From assembly GCA_021800315.1 (NCBI GenBank), contig JAJYZD010000140.1, positions 1-9,502 on the forward strand: a DNA stretch of 9,502 nt. The letters are read 5' to 3'. Shown one piece after another: positions 1 to 5,461 of the stretch; position 1 is the first letter of the stretch, and each line of letters begins with the position of its first letter. The position numbers were made by a program, and so were the translations under genes. The stretch comes from Bacillota bacterium (lineage in GTDB: Bacteria > Bacillota > Desulfotomaculia > Desulfotomaculales > JAJYZD01). Under the pieces are notes generated by a model. That model was not told the DNA's origin and did not search any database. It worked only from the letters and a program-made list of their open reading frames with translations.

Positions 1-116
1 AATACATCAAGGGTCTGTACCTTAAGGGTTTTTTAGCCGTCGTGCTGACATACATCGGTATCGGTTACGTGTTTGGCGCAGTTATCCAGCACGCCACCGG
101 GATTAAGATTATCTAG
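1..116 (+). CDS. C-terminal fragment of a membrane protein, probably a permease
   Basis: The reading frame is already open at the window edge (first full codon at position 3) and ends at TAG 114-116, so only the last 37 residues are visible. They contain one hydrophobic stretch (GFLAVVLTYIGIGYVFGAVI), preceded by a Lys-bearing segment and followed by a short tail ending in KII, as expected for the last transmembrane helix of an integral membrane protein. The following gene encodes a small thioredoxin-like protein. Permeases of the DUF318/ArsP-like family are often found next to such proteins, which makes that family a reasonable guess, but the fragment is too short to prove it. The 70-nt gap to the next gene is compatible with an operon. 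Coding in this frame is likely; the family assignment is weak. Confidence 0.5.
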   Translation, partial: YIKGLYLKGFLAVVLTYIGIGYVFGAVIQHATGIKII

Positions 117-186
117 AGCATGTTAAGTGGTTTTCAATGGCAACTACAAGGTCCGTGAAAACATATCAACAGGGGGTTCTAAGCGT

Positions 187-426
187 ATGGTGACAATCAA
201 AGTTTATTCCAATAATCCTTCCGGAAAAACCTGAACGCACCTGATCAACCTGACCGGTGCGGTTAGGGATGCGTTTGCGCCAGATGTGCAGGTAGAGATC
301 ATTTACAAGGGAGACCTGCCCGGTATGCCAGCACCACCGGATATAGCCGTGAATGATACCCTGCTGGGCAAGAATGTTACCGCCGGGCAACTGGAGAAAA
401 TTCTTATGCAGCTATTGCCGGAATAG
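187..426 (+). CDS. Candidate selenoprotein, small thioredoxin-like protein (in-frame TGA read as Sec16)
   Basis: ATG 187 follows an AGGGGG ribosome binding site at 171-176 and opens a frame that runs to TAG 424-426, except for one TGA at 232-234 (codon 16). Reading TGA as selenocysteine gives 79 residues, a normal length for a small thioredoxin-fold protein. Order of elements: a first beta strand (TIKVYS, residues 3-8), a loop NNPSGKT leading to U16, a helix (about 17-31), a second strand (VQVEIIYKG, 34-42), then APPDIAVND (49-57) with a proline at the place of the thioredoxin cis-Pro and a strand after it, and a C-terminal helix (TAGQLEKILMQLL). The coding pattern continues unbroken after the TGA, unlike a decayed gene. 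A hairpin suited to be a SECIS begins at the TGA. There is no Cys anywhere in the product, so U16 would be the only redox residue. Likely role: a selenol-based redox or metalloid-handling partner of the upstream permease, which is inference. A nonsense-mutated pseudogene is the alternative. Confidence 0.7.
230..267 (+). promoter_or_regulatory. Candidate bacterial SECIS hairpin
   Basis: The RNA can fold into a 38-nt hairpin that includes the UGA. The upper stem is perfect: CGCACC 236-241 with GGTGCG 256-261. After a single A235/G262 mismatch the lower stem continues with 230-234 (CCTGA) against 263-267 (TTAGG), including one G-U pair, so UGA 232-234 lies in the base of the stem. The 14-nt apical region can form a small extra helix (TCA 245-247 with TGA 251-253). 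A stem-loop of about 40 nt starting at the UGA is the known format of bacterial SECIS elements such as that of E. coli fdhF, which are bound by SelB. The loop is not an obvious copy of the E. coli GGUC loop, but SECIS loops vary between phyla. Confidence 0.6.
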
Positions 427-557
427 ACCAAAATTAAGGATTGCATGCCAACAGGGAACAGGACAACTGTGGGGAGGGGAACGGCCGGTCGGAATGAAGG
501 TTCGGGAGTAAGTCCGGGTATCCAGCTCACCGCGGCTCACCCGCAGAATCAAGGACT

Positions 558-578
558 CCCCGGTTTTCCGGGGTTTTT
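558..578 (+). terminator. Rho-independent terminator
   Basis: A perfect CCCCGG (558-563) / CCGGGG (568-573) stem with a TTTT loop is followed directly by five T residues (574-578). It ends the transcript of the thioredoxin-like gene, whose stop lies 131 nt upstream, or of an unrecognised small RNA in 427-557. It precedes the separate tRNA promoter. Confidence 0.85.
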
Positions 579-594
579 CCGTCCGGCCGCCCGG

Positions 595-623
595 TTGACT
601 TCCCGGGTCCGGTCTGGTACGCT
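595..623 (+). promoter_or_regulatory. Sigma-A type promoter for tRNA-Leu
   Basis: TTGACT (595-600) and TACGCT (618-623) are separated by 17 nt, the optimal spacing. The tRNA begins 48 nt after the -10 box. A 6-bp leader hairpin (GCAAGT 649-654 with ACTTGC 663-668) lies immediately before the tRNA and would be removed when RNase P cleaves the precursor. Confidence 0.7.
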
Positions 624-670
624 GGAGGTATGTTCGGGACGGGCGATTGCAAGTAGCAAAGAACTTGCGT

Positions 671-754
671 GCGGGCGTGGCGGAATGGCAGACGCGCCGG
701 ACTTAGGATCCGGTGGGTAACACCGTGTGGGTTCAACTCCCACCGCCCGCACCA
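671..754 (+). tRNA. tRNA-Leu (anticodon UAG)
   Basis: The 7-bp acceptor stem pairs 671-677 (GCGGGCG) with 744-750, followed by discriminator A751 and an encoded CCA (752-754). The anticodon stem is CCGGA 697-701 with TCCGG 709-713; the loop 702-708 holds anticodon TAG at 704-706, which decodes CUA and related CUN leucine codons. The T arm is GTGGG 727-731, loop TTCAACT, CCCAC 739-743. The long variable arm (about 714-726, able to pair GGGT with ACCC-like bases) is that of a class II tRNA, consistent with leucine. All invariant parts are intact, so it should be functional. Confidence 0.97.
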
Positions 755-1081
755 GTAGGATTGACAAGGGTTTTCAGGGGCGCCTGGTGGAAGACGATTT
801 GCGCTCGTCTTCTACCGCAATTCTATCGGTGCCCATCGGAGGTACATGAGTTTGCCGTCGACCTTTTCGACAGCTTTTTTTGTCTGCTAAACGTTGGGTG
901 ATTGTAGTGGATCGATGTCCGGGGGCTCGTGTGACCCGCCTGCTTCATAATGCTTGAGCGCGGGCCTACATAGAGAGCGCACTAAAGTTACAGGTCAGCT
1001 TTTAATAGGATGATTTGGTTTGTCGTGTCTTTTAAGCCTTTTATTGTCATTTATCGAAGGTCTCAGCCCGTAAATGGCCTA
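755..1081 (+). other. Gene-poor spacer with one strong hairpin
   Basis: No convincing gene is visible. At 786-816 a 12-bp hairpin (GGTGGAAGACGA / TCGTCTTCTACC, one G-T pair, 7-nt loop) stands 31 nt after the tRNA; it lacks a T-run, so it is not a standard terminator. At 857-881 a weak 5-bp stem (GTCGA/TCGAC) is followed shortly by seven T residues and could serve as a poor terminator for the tRNA transcript. From about 960 to 1080 the sequence becomes more AT-rich and featureless. Confidence 0.5.
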
Positions 1082-1110
1082 TTGACAACCCCGCCCGGAT
1101 CGGTTAAAGT
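1082..1110 (+). promoter_or_regulatory. Sigma-A type promoter of the riboswitch transcript
   Basis: A perfect TTGACA (1082-1087) is spaced 17 nt from TAAAGT (1105-1110, four of six consensus bases). The predicted start near 1117 lies about 50 nt before the riboswitch aptamer, the expected arrangement. Confidence 0.7.
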
Positions 1111-1165
1111 TTAAGAATGGAAATGGCTTCCGGCCCTCCGCCGGGGGTCCCCGAAAACTGAATAA

Positions 1166-1326
1166 GCGGCAAGTGTCCTTGCCAGGGCAAGGGCTTAAAT
1201 GGGAAGTGCAGTCAAGCTGACGCGGTCCCGCCACTGTGAAGGGGAGTCCGTCCACACATGGTCACTGGGATAACCGGGAAGACGTGGAACGGGTAATGAT
1301 CCTAAGCCAGGAGACCTGCTTGTCGC
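1166..1326 (+). promoter_or_regulatory. Cobalamin (adenosylcobalamin-type) riboswitch aptamer
   Basis: The conserved core of the cobalamin family is present in order: a GGGCTTAAATGGGAAG-like element (1191-1206), CGCGGTCCCGCCACTGTGA (1221-1239), a CACTGGG...CCGGGAAG element (1263-1280), an AATGATCC-like stretch (1295-1302), and the B12 box AGCCAGGAGACCTGC (1305-1319). The closing P1 helix pairs GCGGCAAG (1166-1173) with CTTGTCGC (1319-1326) with a single G-U pair, which sets the borders. B12 binding should switch off the downstream metal permease. The expression platform is the terminator at 1402-1430. Confidence 0.95.
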
Positions 1327-1401
1327 CGTCACCGCCAGACCTACGGAGAATGGGGAGGTGATCTTGGCTGTGGTACGCCTTTTTCTGGTTGGCTACGGTT
1401 A

Positions 1402-1430
1402 GGCTCCCTGACGTAAGAGGGAGCCTTTTT
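1402..1430 (+). terminator. Intrinsic terminator of the cobalamin riboswitch
   Basis: GGCTCCCT (1402-1409) pairs perfectly with AGGGAGCC (1418-1425) around an 8-nt loop, and five T residues follow. Lying between the aptamer and the permease gene, it is the natural off-switch. A G-rich stretch upstream (GGGAG 1353-1357) could pair with CTCCC (1404-1408) to form an antiterminator when B12 is absent; this pairing is inferred. Confidence 0.85.
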
Positions 1431-1507
1431 ACGTTCCGGGTATCCGGGCGTGGTCGGAAACGACCGCGGCCGCCGGTTGGTTGGATTTTATTCACCTGCG
1501 AAAGGGG

Positions 1508-2566
1508 ATGTCCGGTTTGTCCGAATTAACCGCCGCCGGCGCCAGGCTGGAGCGCGGCAAGGTTGGTCTGGTCTACGGGGTCTGGCTGCTGTTCAGCGTG
1601 ATCGTCTGGTCGTGTTTCGTCTACGTCACCAAACAGGTTCCCTCCCTTCTACCCTGGGGCTTACTGGCGTTTGTCTTCGGCCTCAGACATGCCGCCGACG
1701 CCGACCACATCGCGGCCATCGACAACACCACCAGAAAACTGATCAACGACGGCGGGCGGCCGGTGGGCGTAGGATTCTTTTTTTCTGTCGGTCACGCCAC
1801 GGTTGTGGTGCTGATGGCGGTCGGGCTGGCCATCACTGCTAAGTTTGTCAGCAACAACATGCATATCTTTGACAAGCTTAACACCTTCAGTACCGCGATT
1901 TCCGCCTTTTTCCTGTATCTTATAGCCTTACTTAACATAGTTATACTCACCGGCGTCTACGATGCGTTCAAAGCGATCAAGAACGGCGTAGTCAGTGGCG
2001 ATAAGGACATCGAGGATCTTCTGGCTAAAAGGGGCTTGATGAACCGGATATTCGGCCGGCTGTTCACCCTTATCACCAGAAGCTGGCAGATGCTTTTTGT
2101 CGGCTTTCTCTTCGGTCTGGGGTTCGACACCCTGAGTGAGGTCACCCTCCTGGGGATAGCCGCGGGCCTGGCAGCTAAAGGGATGCCGCTCATTCACATC
2201 CTTATCCTGCCCCTTCTCTTTGCTTCGGGAATGACCCTTATCGACACATCTGACGGCGTGCTGATGCTGTACGCATATAATTGGGCGTTTATGAAGCCGA
2301 TCAGAAAGATATACTACAATCTGACCATTACAAGTATCTCTGTGTTTGTGGCTATAGCCATAGGTACAGTAGAGACAATGCAGGTGGTAGCAACTGAATT
2401 AAACCTGAACACCTCATTTTGGAATTACTTGCAAACTATGAGTTTTTCCGACTTGGGCTATGTGATAATCTCAATAATGGTGATCAGTTGGATTTCTGCG
2501 ATTGCGATTTATAAGATCAGGCAATATGACACCAAATTCGATAGCATAGAACTCACTGGCAAATAA
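1508..2566 (+). CDS. Nickel/cobalt permease of the NiCoT (HoxN/HupN/NixA) family
   Basis: This integral membrane protein imports Co2+ and/or Ni2+ with high affinity. All family signatures are visible (numbering from ATG 1508, 352 residues): GLRHAADADHIAAID in the second helix with the metal-coordinating H61, D64, D66 and H67 pattern; FFSVGHATVV (91-100); LGFDTLSE (204-211); and GMTLIDTSDG (241-250). There are about eight hydrophobic segments and a hydrophilic loop around 157-190, as in HoxN. The length matches the family (about 350). The start is uncertain: ATG 1508 has AAAGGGG directly against it with no spacer, and a TTG at 1481 in the same frame would add nine residues but has no better ribosome binding site. 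The cobalamin riboswitch upstream indicates that the physiological substrate is cobalt for B12 synthesis, although sequence alone does not separate Co from Ni preference. Confidence 0.95.
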   Translation: MSGLSELTAAGARLERGKVGLVYGVWLLFSVIVWSCFVYVTKQVPSLLPWGLLAFVFGLRHAADADHIAAIDNTTRKLINDGGRPVGVGFFFSVGHATVVVLMAVGLAITAKFVSNNMHIFDKLNTFSTAISAFFLYLIALLNIVILTGVYDAFKAIKNGVVSGDKDIEDLLAKRGLMNRIFGRLFTLITRSWQMLFVGFLFGLGFDTLSEVTLLGIAAGLAAKGMPLIHILILPLLFASGMTLIDTSDGVLMLYAYNWAFMKPIRKIYYNLTITSISVFVAIAIGTVETMQVVATELNLNTSFWNYLQTMSFSDLGYVIISIMVISWISAIAIYKIRQYDTKFDSIELTGK

Positions 2567-2871
2567 CGCGCGCATGGTCGGCGGTCAGGTCTGACGGACG
2601 AAACTTTGAGGCTTTACCTGGCGGGTTTTTCGGGTAGGTTGCCAGAAAACTTTCTCCCGAAAGGGGCTGAACAAAAGTTTGCGGATGTGAGAGGATTAAT
2701 CTGGTTCACCATGGGATGATGAGGGCTGCATTAGTGGAAAATCCCGTAGCGTCAGAATTCACTTGTCGCCGGAAGGCTTGAAATAGCTGGGTTGCAGGGT
2801 TGGCAAATAGTGGGGTTGCCCGTTATAGGGTGGGTGGCCCCCATTTTTTGCCCAAACCAGACCTGGAGGGC
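2567..2871. other. Intergenic region without recognisable gene
   Basis: The stretch after the permease holds no frame that I can support. It has minor local inverted repeats (for example CTGGC/GCCAG around 2619-2655) without T-runs, and ends in the terminator-like hairpin described separately. It may be the 3' untranslated region of the permease mRNA or the remains of a decayed insertion. Confidence 0.4.
2811..2849 (+). terminator. Terminator-like hairpin with T6 run
   Basis: TGGGG (2811-2815) pairs with CCCCA (2839-2843). The stem continues through two U-G pairs (2816-2817 with 2836-2837, C2838 bulged) and GCCC (2818-2821) against GGGT (2832-2835). Six T residues follow at 2844-2849. It lies 244 nt after the permease stop and just before the promoter of the next gene, so it probably insulates the two units. 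Confidence 0.6.
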
Positions 2872-2899
2872 TTGACTTGGTGTCCCGATGTGTCATAAT
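2872..2899 (+). promoter_or_regulatory. Sigma-A type promoter of the HTH gene
   Basis: TTGACT (2872-2877) and CATAAT (2894-2899) are 16 nt apart. The start of the next gene lies 37 nt after the -10 box. The -10 box overlaps the left arm of an inverted repeat, which suggests repression by a DNA-binding protein. Confidence 0.65.
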
Positions 2900-2929
2900 T
2901 AGTATATGATGATTACTAGCTAGTTATGA
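2893..2929. repeat. Imperfect inverted repeat, operator candidate
   Basis: TCATAATTAG (2893-2902) and CTAGTTATGA (2920-2929) are reverse complements at nine of ten positions, separated by 17 nt. The left arm covers the -10 box and the right arm ends one base before the AAGGGG ribosome binding site of the HTH gene. The inner sequence also contains the 10-bp palindrome ACTAGCTAGT (2915-2924). Binding here would block transcription of the downstream gene, so autoregulation is a fair inference. Confidence 0.45.
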
Positions 2930-2935
2930 TAAGGG

Positions 2936-3448
2936 GTGGTGTCGACCATTGGATGGTGGTACCAGGGAGCGGCTGGTTTATTTCAGAGAAATCCGGTCCT
3001 TGACATGAGGGATCTGCTTCATGCTTTTCCAGGGCGGTCTGAGCGCAGCATCATCCGGGACTTGGTCTCTATCGGATATCTCGCCAGCTACAACCACGCA
3101 GGCCGCTTTTACACTCTGACAGGGACGCCCCGGTTCGATGACGATGGATTATGGCAGCATCAGGGCATCCTTTTCTCTCGCCACGGAACTTGCAAAGCCA
3201 CCGTGCGGCATCTGGTTCGACCGTCCGACACTGGCCCGACACATCCAGAATTGCAGAAACGTCTCCACGTGCGGGTTTATAACACCGTGCCTGACCTTGT
3301 GCGCAACATCGAAATCAGCCGGGAGGAGATCGACAGACTATATTTGTATGTACATGTTGATCCGGAGGTACGAATGAACCAGTTTGCCAAACGGCGCCAA
3401 CAAATGGCGGACCGTCCGCCGGCTCCACCCCAGGGCCCTGTCAGGTAA
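2936..3448 (+). CDS. Putative winged-helix/HTH DNA-binding protein, mobile-element-associated type
   Basis: The 170-residue product starts at GTG 2936 (or the next codon, GTG 2939); a stop codon at 2930-2932 excludes a longer form. AAGGGG (2931-2936) touches the start codon, so initiation may be inefficient or use a different codon. Residues about 22-61 (LDMRDLLHAF, then GRSERSIIRDLVSIGYL and SYNHAGRFYTL) look like a helix-turn-helix with a beta wing. They are followed by RFDDDGLWQHQGILFSRHGT (66-85) and a second helical unit (THPELQKRLHVRVYNTVPDLVRN, 102-124), then LYLYVHVDPE and a basic RR-containing tail. From memory, this arrangement occurs in small proteins encoded upstream of transposase-like genes in diverse bacteria and archaea, but I cannot name the family with certainty. 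No intact partner gene follows, so it may be an orphan. Confidence 0.7.
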   Translation: MVSTIGWWYQGAAGLFQRNPVLDMRDLLHAFPGRSERSIIRDLVSIGYLASYNHAGRFYTLTGTPRFDDDGLWQHQGILFSRHGTCKATVRHLVRPSDTGPTHPELQKRLHVRVYNTVPDLVRNIEISREEIDRLYLYVHVDPEVRMNQFAKRRQQMADRPPAPPQGPVR

Positions 3449-3842
3449 GCGAAGTGCTCCTGAATGTCGTGCGTTTTGAAGAACGTCAGCCCGATGAGGT
3501 GTTCAGTCGCCTTTTTGGGGCTCGATTTTCATATTAATGCAATGCCAAAACCATCTTACCCTATTACTATTTTGTAGCTCGGGGGAGAGGGGTGCGAAAG
3601 CCGGGTATATGGTACAAGTACGATTGTCGAAATAATTGTGGAAAGGTTTGTGGCCACCCCTAGTAGTGTATGTCAATAACTGTTAATGTAGTCGTGACTG
3701 TTACGTACCTCCTTTTAGCTATGTAGGCAGGGAACGACTGGAGTAGGAAAGGAGAATTTTTGTTTTCCCGTCGTCAGGTGTGACCTCCAGCCGGACGGGT
3801 GTTGGATTGGGCTTTTGGGATTGGATAAGGGGGCTCGGGAGG
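3449..3842. other. Long spacer between HTH gene and unknown gene; possible gene scrap and repeats
   Basis: No complete gene is visible. A 27-codon frame from GTG 3454 to TAA 3535-3537 reads VVRFEERQPDEVFSRLFG in its middle, which has a protein-like composition and could be the beginning of a lost partner gene. Further on, AGGGGTG (3588-3594) is the inverted copy of CACCCCT (3655-3661), and ACTGTTA is repeated directly at 3679 and 3697, 18 nt apart. The meaning of these repeats is unknown. Confidence 0.35.
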
Positions 3843-4373
3843 ATGACTACCAAAAGGTTTGCCAAGTGCGAGAGGCCGGATTGTGGTGGCTTTGCCCGGC
3901 TGGATTGCCAGTTGTTCGACATCCTCCAATACATCCAGCGAGGGGGAAAATATCATTGCCAAAAGTGTGCTTCCGAGATTTGTGTCAGGTTGGAATTTCC
4001 CGCCGGAAAGGGCCTTGAGCCGGGTATATTCAAGGTGATAAACGTATTCCTGCCGTCACGACGGCCTTCGTGGACCGACCCCGGGTCCGGAAACCTGGTA
4101 GAGTTTTACCTTTTCCTCGTCATACTCGAATCCAATGGGAATATGATCAGTTGGCTACCCTACTGGTACATTGAATATAACGGCAACCGGAGCCTCGTGG
4201 CCAGAAAAGGTTGGTCGCCGGAGGTGGACGGGGGGCTGATGGAGAGTCTCACGGCCCTGGCGAGGGCAAAGGTTTACCTGAGCTTCGATGCCCCGGGATT
4301 AAGGAGATGCCCCGTAAAAAATGTTCAGCGCGCTATGCCGTACAGCAAGATCGTCCATTTGGTCAGGATGTAG
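3843..4373 (+). CDS. Hypothetical protein with zinc-ribbon-like cysteines
   Basis: I do not recognise a family. The chosen start, ATG 3843, has AAGGGGG at 3827-3833 with a 9-nt spacer, giving 176 residues. GTG 3780 in the same frame would add 21 residues but lacks a ribosome binding site. The N-terminal part has C9-x4-C14 and C39-x2-C42, with C22 and C47 in addition, a spacing typical of a structural zinc ribbon or rubredoxin-like knuckle. The remainder is a mixed alpha/beta sequence rich in aromatic residues (WLPYWYIEYNG, 104-114), without signal peptide or membrane helices, so it is probably cytoplasmic. It converges with the solute-binding-protein gene on the other strand, 34 nt away, with no clear terminator between. 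No function can be proposed with confidence. Confidence 0.65.
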   Translation: MTTKRFAKCERPDCGGFARLDCQLFDILQYIQRGGKYHCQKCASEICVRLEFPAGKGLEPGIFKVINVFLPSRRPSWTDPGSGNLVEFYLFLVILESNGNMISWLPYWYIEYNGNRSLVARKGWSPEVDGGLMESLTALARAKVYLSFDAPGLRRCPVKNVQRAMPYSKIVHLVRM

Positions 4374-4407
4374 CAGTGTATCCTCGAGGGAGACGGCCAT
4401 GAGCCTA

Positions 4408-5433
4408 TTATTCCCCCCGTTCCCGTCCCGCCAGCATCTCCATGAGACCCGGGCCTATGGAAGCGGCGTATTGCTGGTAGAGGGGAGCCAGGTCCGTTTC
4501 CCATTCCTTTTTCTCGGCCGGGGTCTGGTAGTGGATATTCATCAGGCGGCCCAGTTTCTTCAGATCGTCGTCGTTCATGGTCGTGGCCTGATGCCTTTCC
4601 CACATCGTCACTCCGTCCATGGTCTGTTCGATGATCAGCCGGGTGTCCGGGGGCAGGGAACGCCAGAAGGAGGCGTTGACCAGGACGGCGTAGCCCAGGT
4701 AGCCGTGGTTGGAAACCGTCATGTATTTCTGGACCTGGTAGAACTTCTGGGAATAGATGTTGGAGGCGGTATTTTCCTCGCCGTCCACCTGGAAGGTCTG
4801 CAGGTCCGAGTAGAGGCCGGAGAAGTCGCCCGGAACCGGTTCCGCTCCCAAGGTTTCGAACTGGGCCTGCAAGACCTGGTTGTTGATCATGGTCCGCATC
4901 CGCAGTCCGTCAAAATCCCGCGGATGAACAAGGGGCCGCTGGGAGTTGGTCATCTCTTTGAAACCGCCGTCCCAGAAGGCCAGGACCTTGAAATCGGGGC
5001 CCACGGAGGCGAACAGCCGCCGGCCGATGGGGCCGTCCATGACGTTGTTCACGTCCTCCTGGCTGGAAAAGGCGTAGGGGAGGTCCAGCAGTTGCCAGGA
5101 CGGAGACAGTCCGGCAAGGTTGGAGGTGGCCGGCGCGATCATCTGGACCTTGTTTTCCCGCAAGGCCTGTAATTCCTGGTCGTCGTCGTACAGGGTGGCC
5201 TTGGGAAAGACCTCCACCTCAACCCGGCCGTCCGTGCGTTCGTTGATCAGGTCGGCAAAGCGCTGGGCGGCCAGGCCCTCGGGGGTATCTTCGGCCACCA
5301 CGTAGGAGAAGCGGATGATGATCTCCTGGTGGGGGTCTATCTGTTCCGAGTCCCAGACCCGCGATCCGCAGGCGGTCACCAGGAGGCCGACCAGGGTCAG
5401 GGCCGCGGCCAGCCATATGGTTTTCTTTCTCAA
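4408..5433 (-). CDS. TRAP-type solute-binding lipoprotein, DctP family (possible DctB-like co-sensor)
   Basis: Extracytoplasmic binding protein of the DctP family, whose members usually bind C4-dicarboxylates or other organic acids. The 341 residues begin at TTG, supported by GGGGGGAA 8 nt upstream. A lipoprotein signal peptide (MRKK, hydrophobic core, lipobox LVTAC with C22) anchors it to the outer face of the membrane. Family features: IIIRFSYVVAEDTPEG (38-53), GGFKEMTNS (156-164), and DGLRMRTM (175-182), where the second Arg (R180) is at the place of the conserved carboxylate-clamping Arg; then GLYSDLQTFQVDGEEN (206-221). It is the third gene of an operon with the kinase and regulator (28-nt gap). 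No DctQ or DctM permease genes flank it, so it may serve the kinase in sensing rather than a transporter, or work with a permease elsewhere. Two stop codons (TAA TAG) end the gene. Confidence 0.93.
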   Translation of the reverse strand: MRKKTIWLAAALTLVGLLVTACGSRVWDSEQIDPHQEIIIRFSYVVAEDTPEGLAAQRFADLINERTDGRVEVEVFPKATLYDDDQELQALRENKVQMIAPATSNLAGLSPSWQLLDLPYAFSSQEDVNNVMDGPIGRRLFASVGPDFKVLAFWDGGFKEMTNSQRPLVHPRDFDGLRMRTMINNQVLQAQFETLGAEPVPGDFSGLYSDLQTFQVDGEENTASNIYSQKFYQVQKYMTVSNHGYLGYAVLVNASFWRSLPPDTRLIIEQTMDGVTMWERHQATTMNDDDLKKLGRLMNIHYQTPAEKKEWETDLAPLYQQYAASIGPGLMEMLAGRERGE

Positions 5434-5461
5434 GACACGATTCCCCCCGGGTATTTGAACT

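Noticed and set aside
187..234. 15-codon peptide ending at TGA, with the rest as a pseudogene
   Set aside because: It is not excluded, but the frame continues cleanly for 63 more codons with thioredoxin-like order, and a perfect hairpin sits at the TGA, so selenocysteine is the better reading.
445..720. Open frame of 91 codons on the + strand
   Set aside because: It runs through the terminator, the promoter and into tRNA-Leu, has no ribosome binding site and an unnatural composition.
846..890. 14-codon peptide frame after GGAGG at 838-842
   Set aside because: The spacer of three bases is too short and the peptide is tiny. The same bases form a weak hairpin with T-run, so it is probably coincidental.
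1364..1402. Short leader peptide between riboswitch aptamer and terminator (TTG start after GGGGAGG)
   Set aside because: It is only about 12 codons long, with no regulatory codon run. The riboswitch with terminator already explains regulation.
4321..5172. 283-codon frame on the + strand opposite the solute-binding-protein gene
   Set aside because: It is a shadow of the DctP gene, which has a signal peptide, lipobox and family motifs. The + frame is GC-skewed and without recognisable domain.
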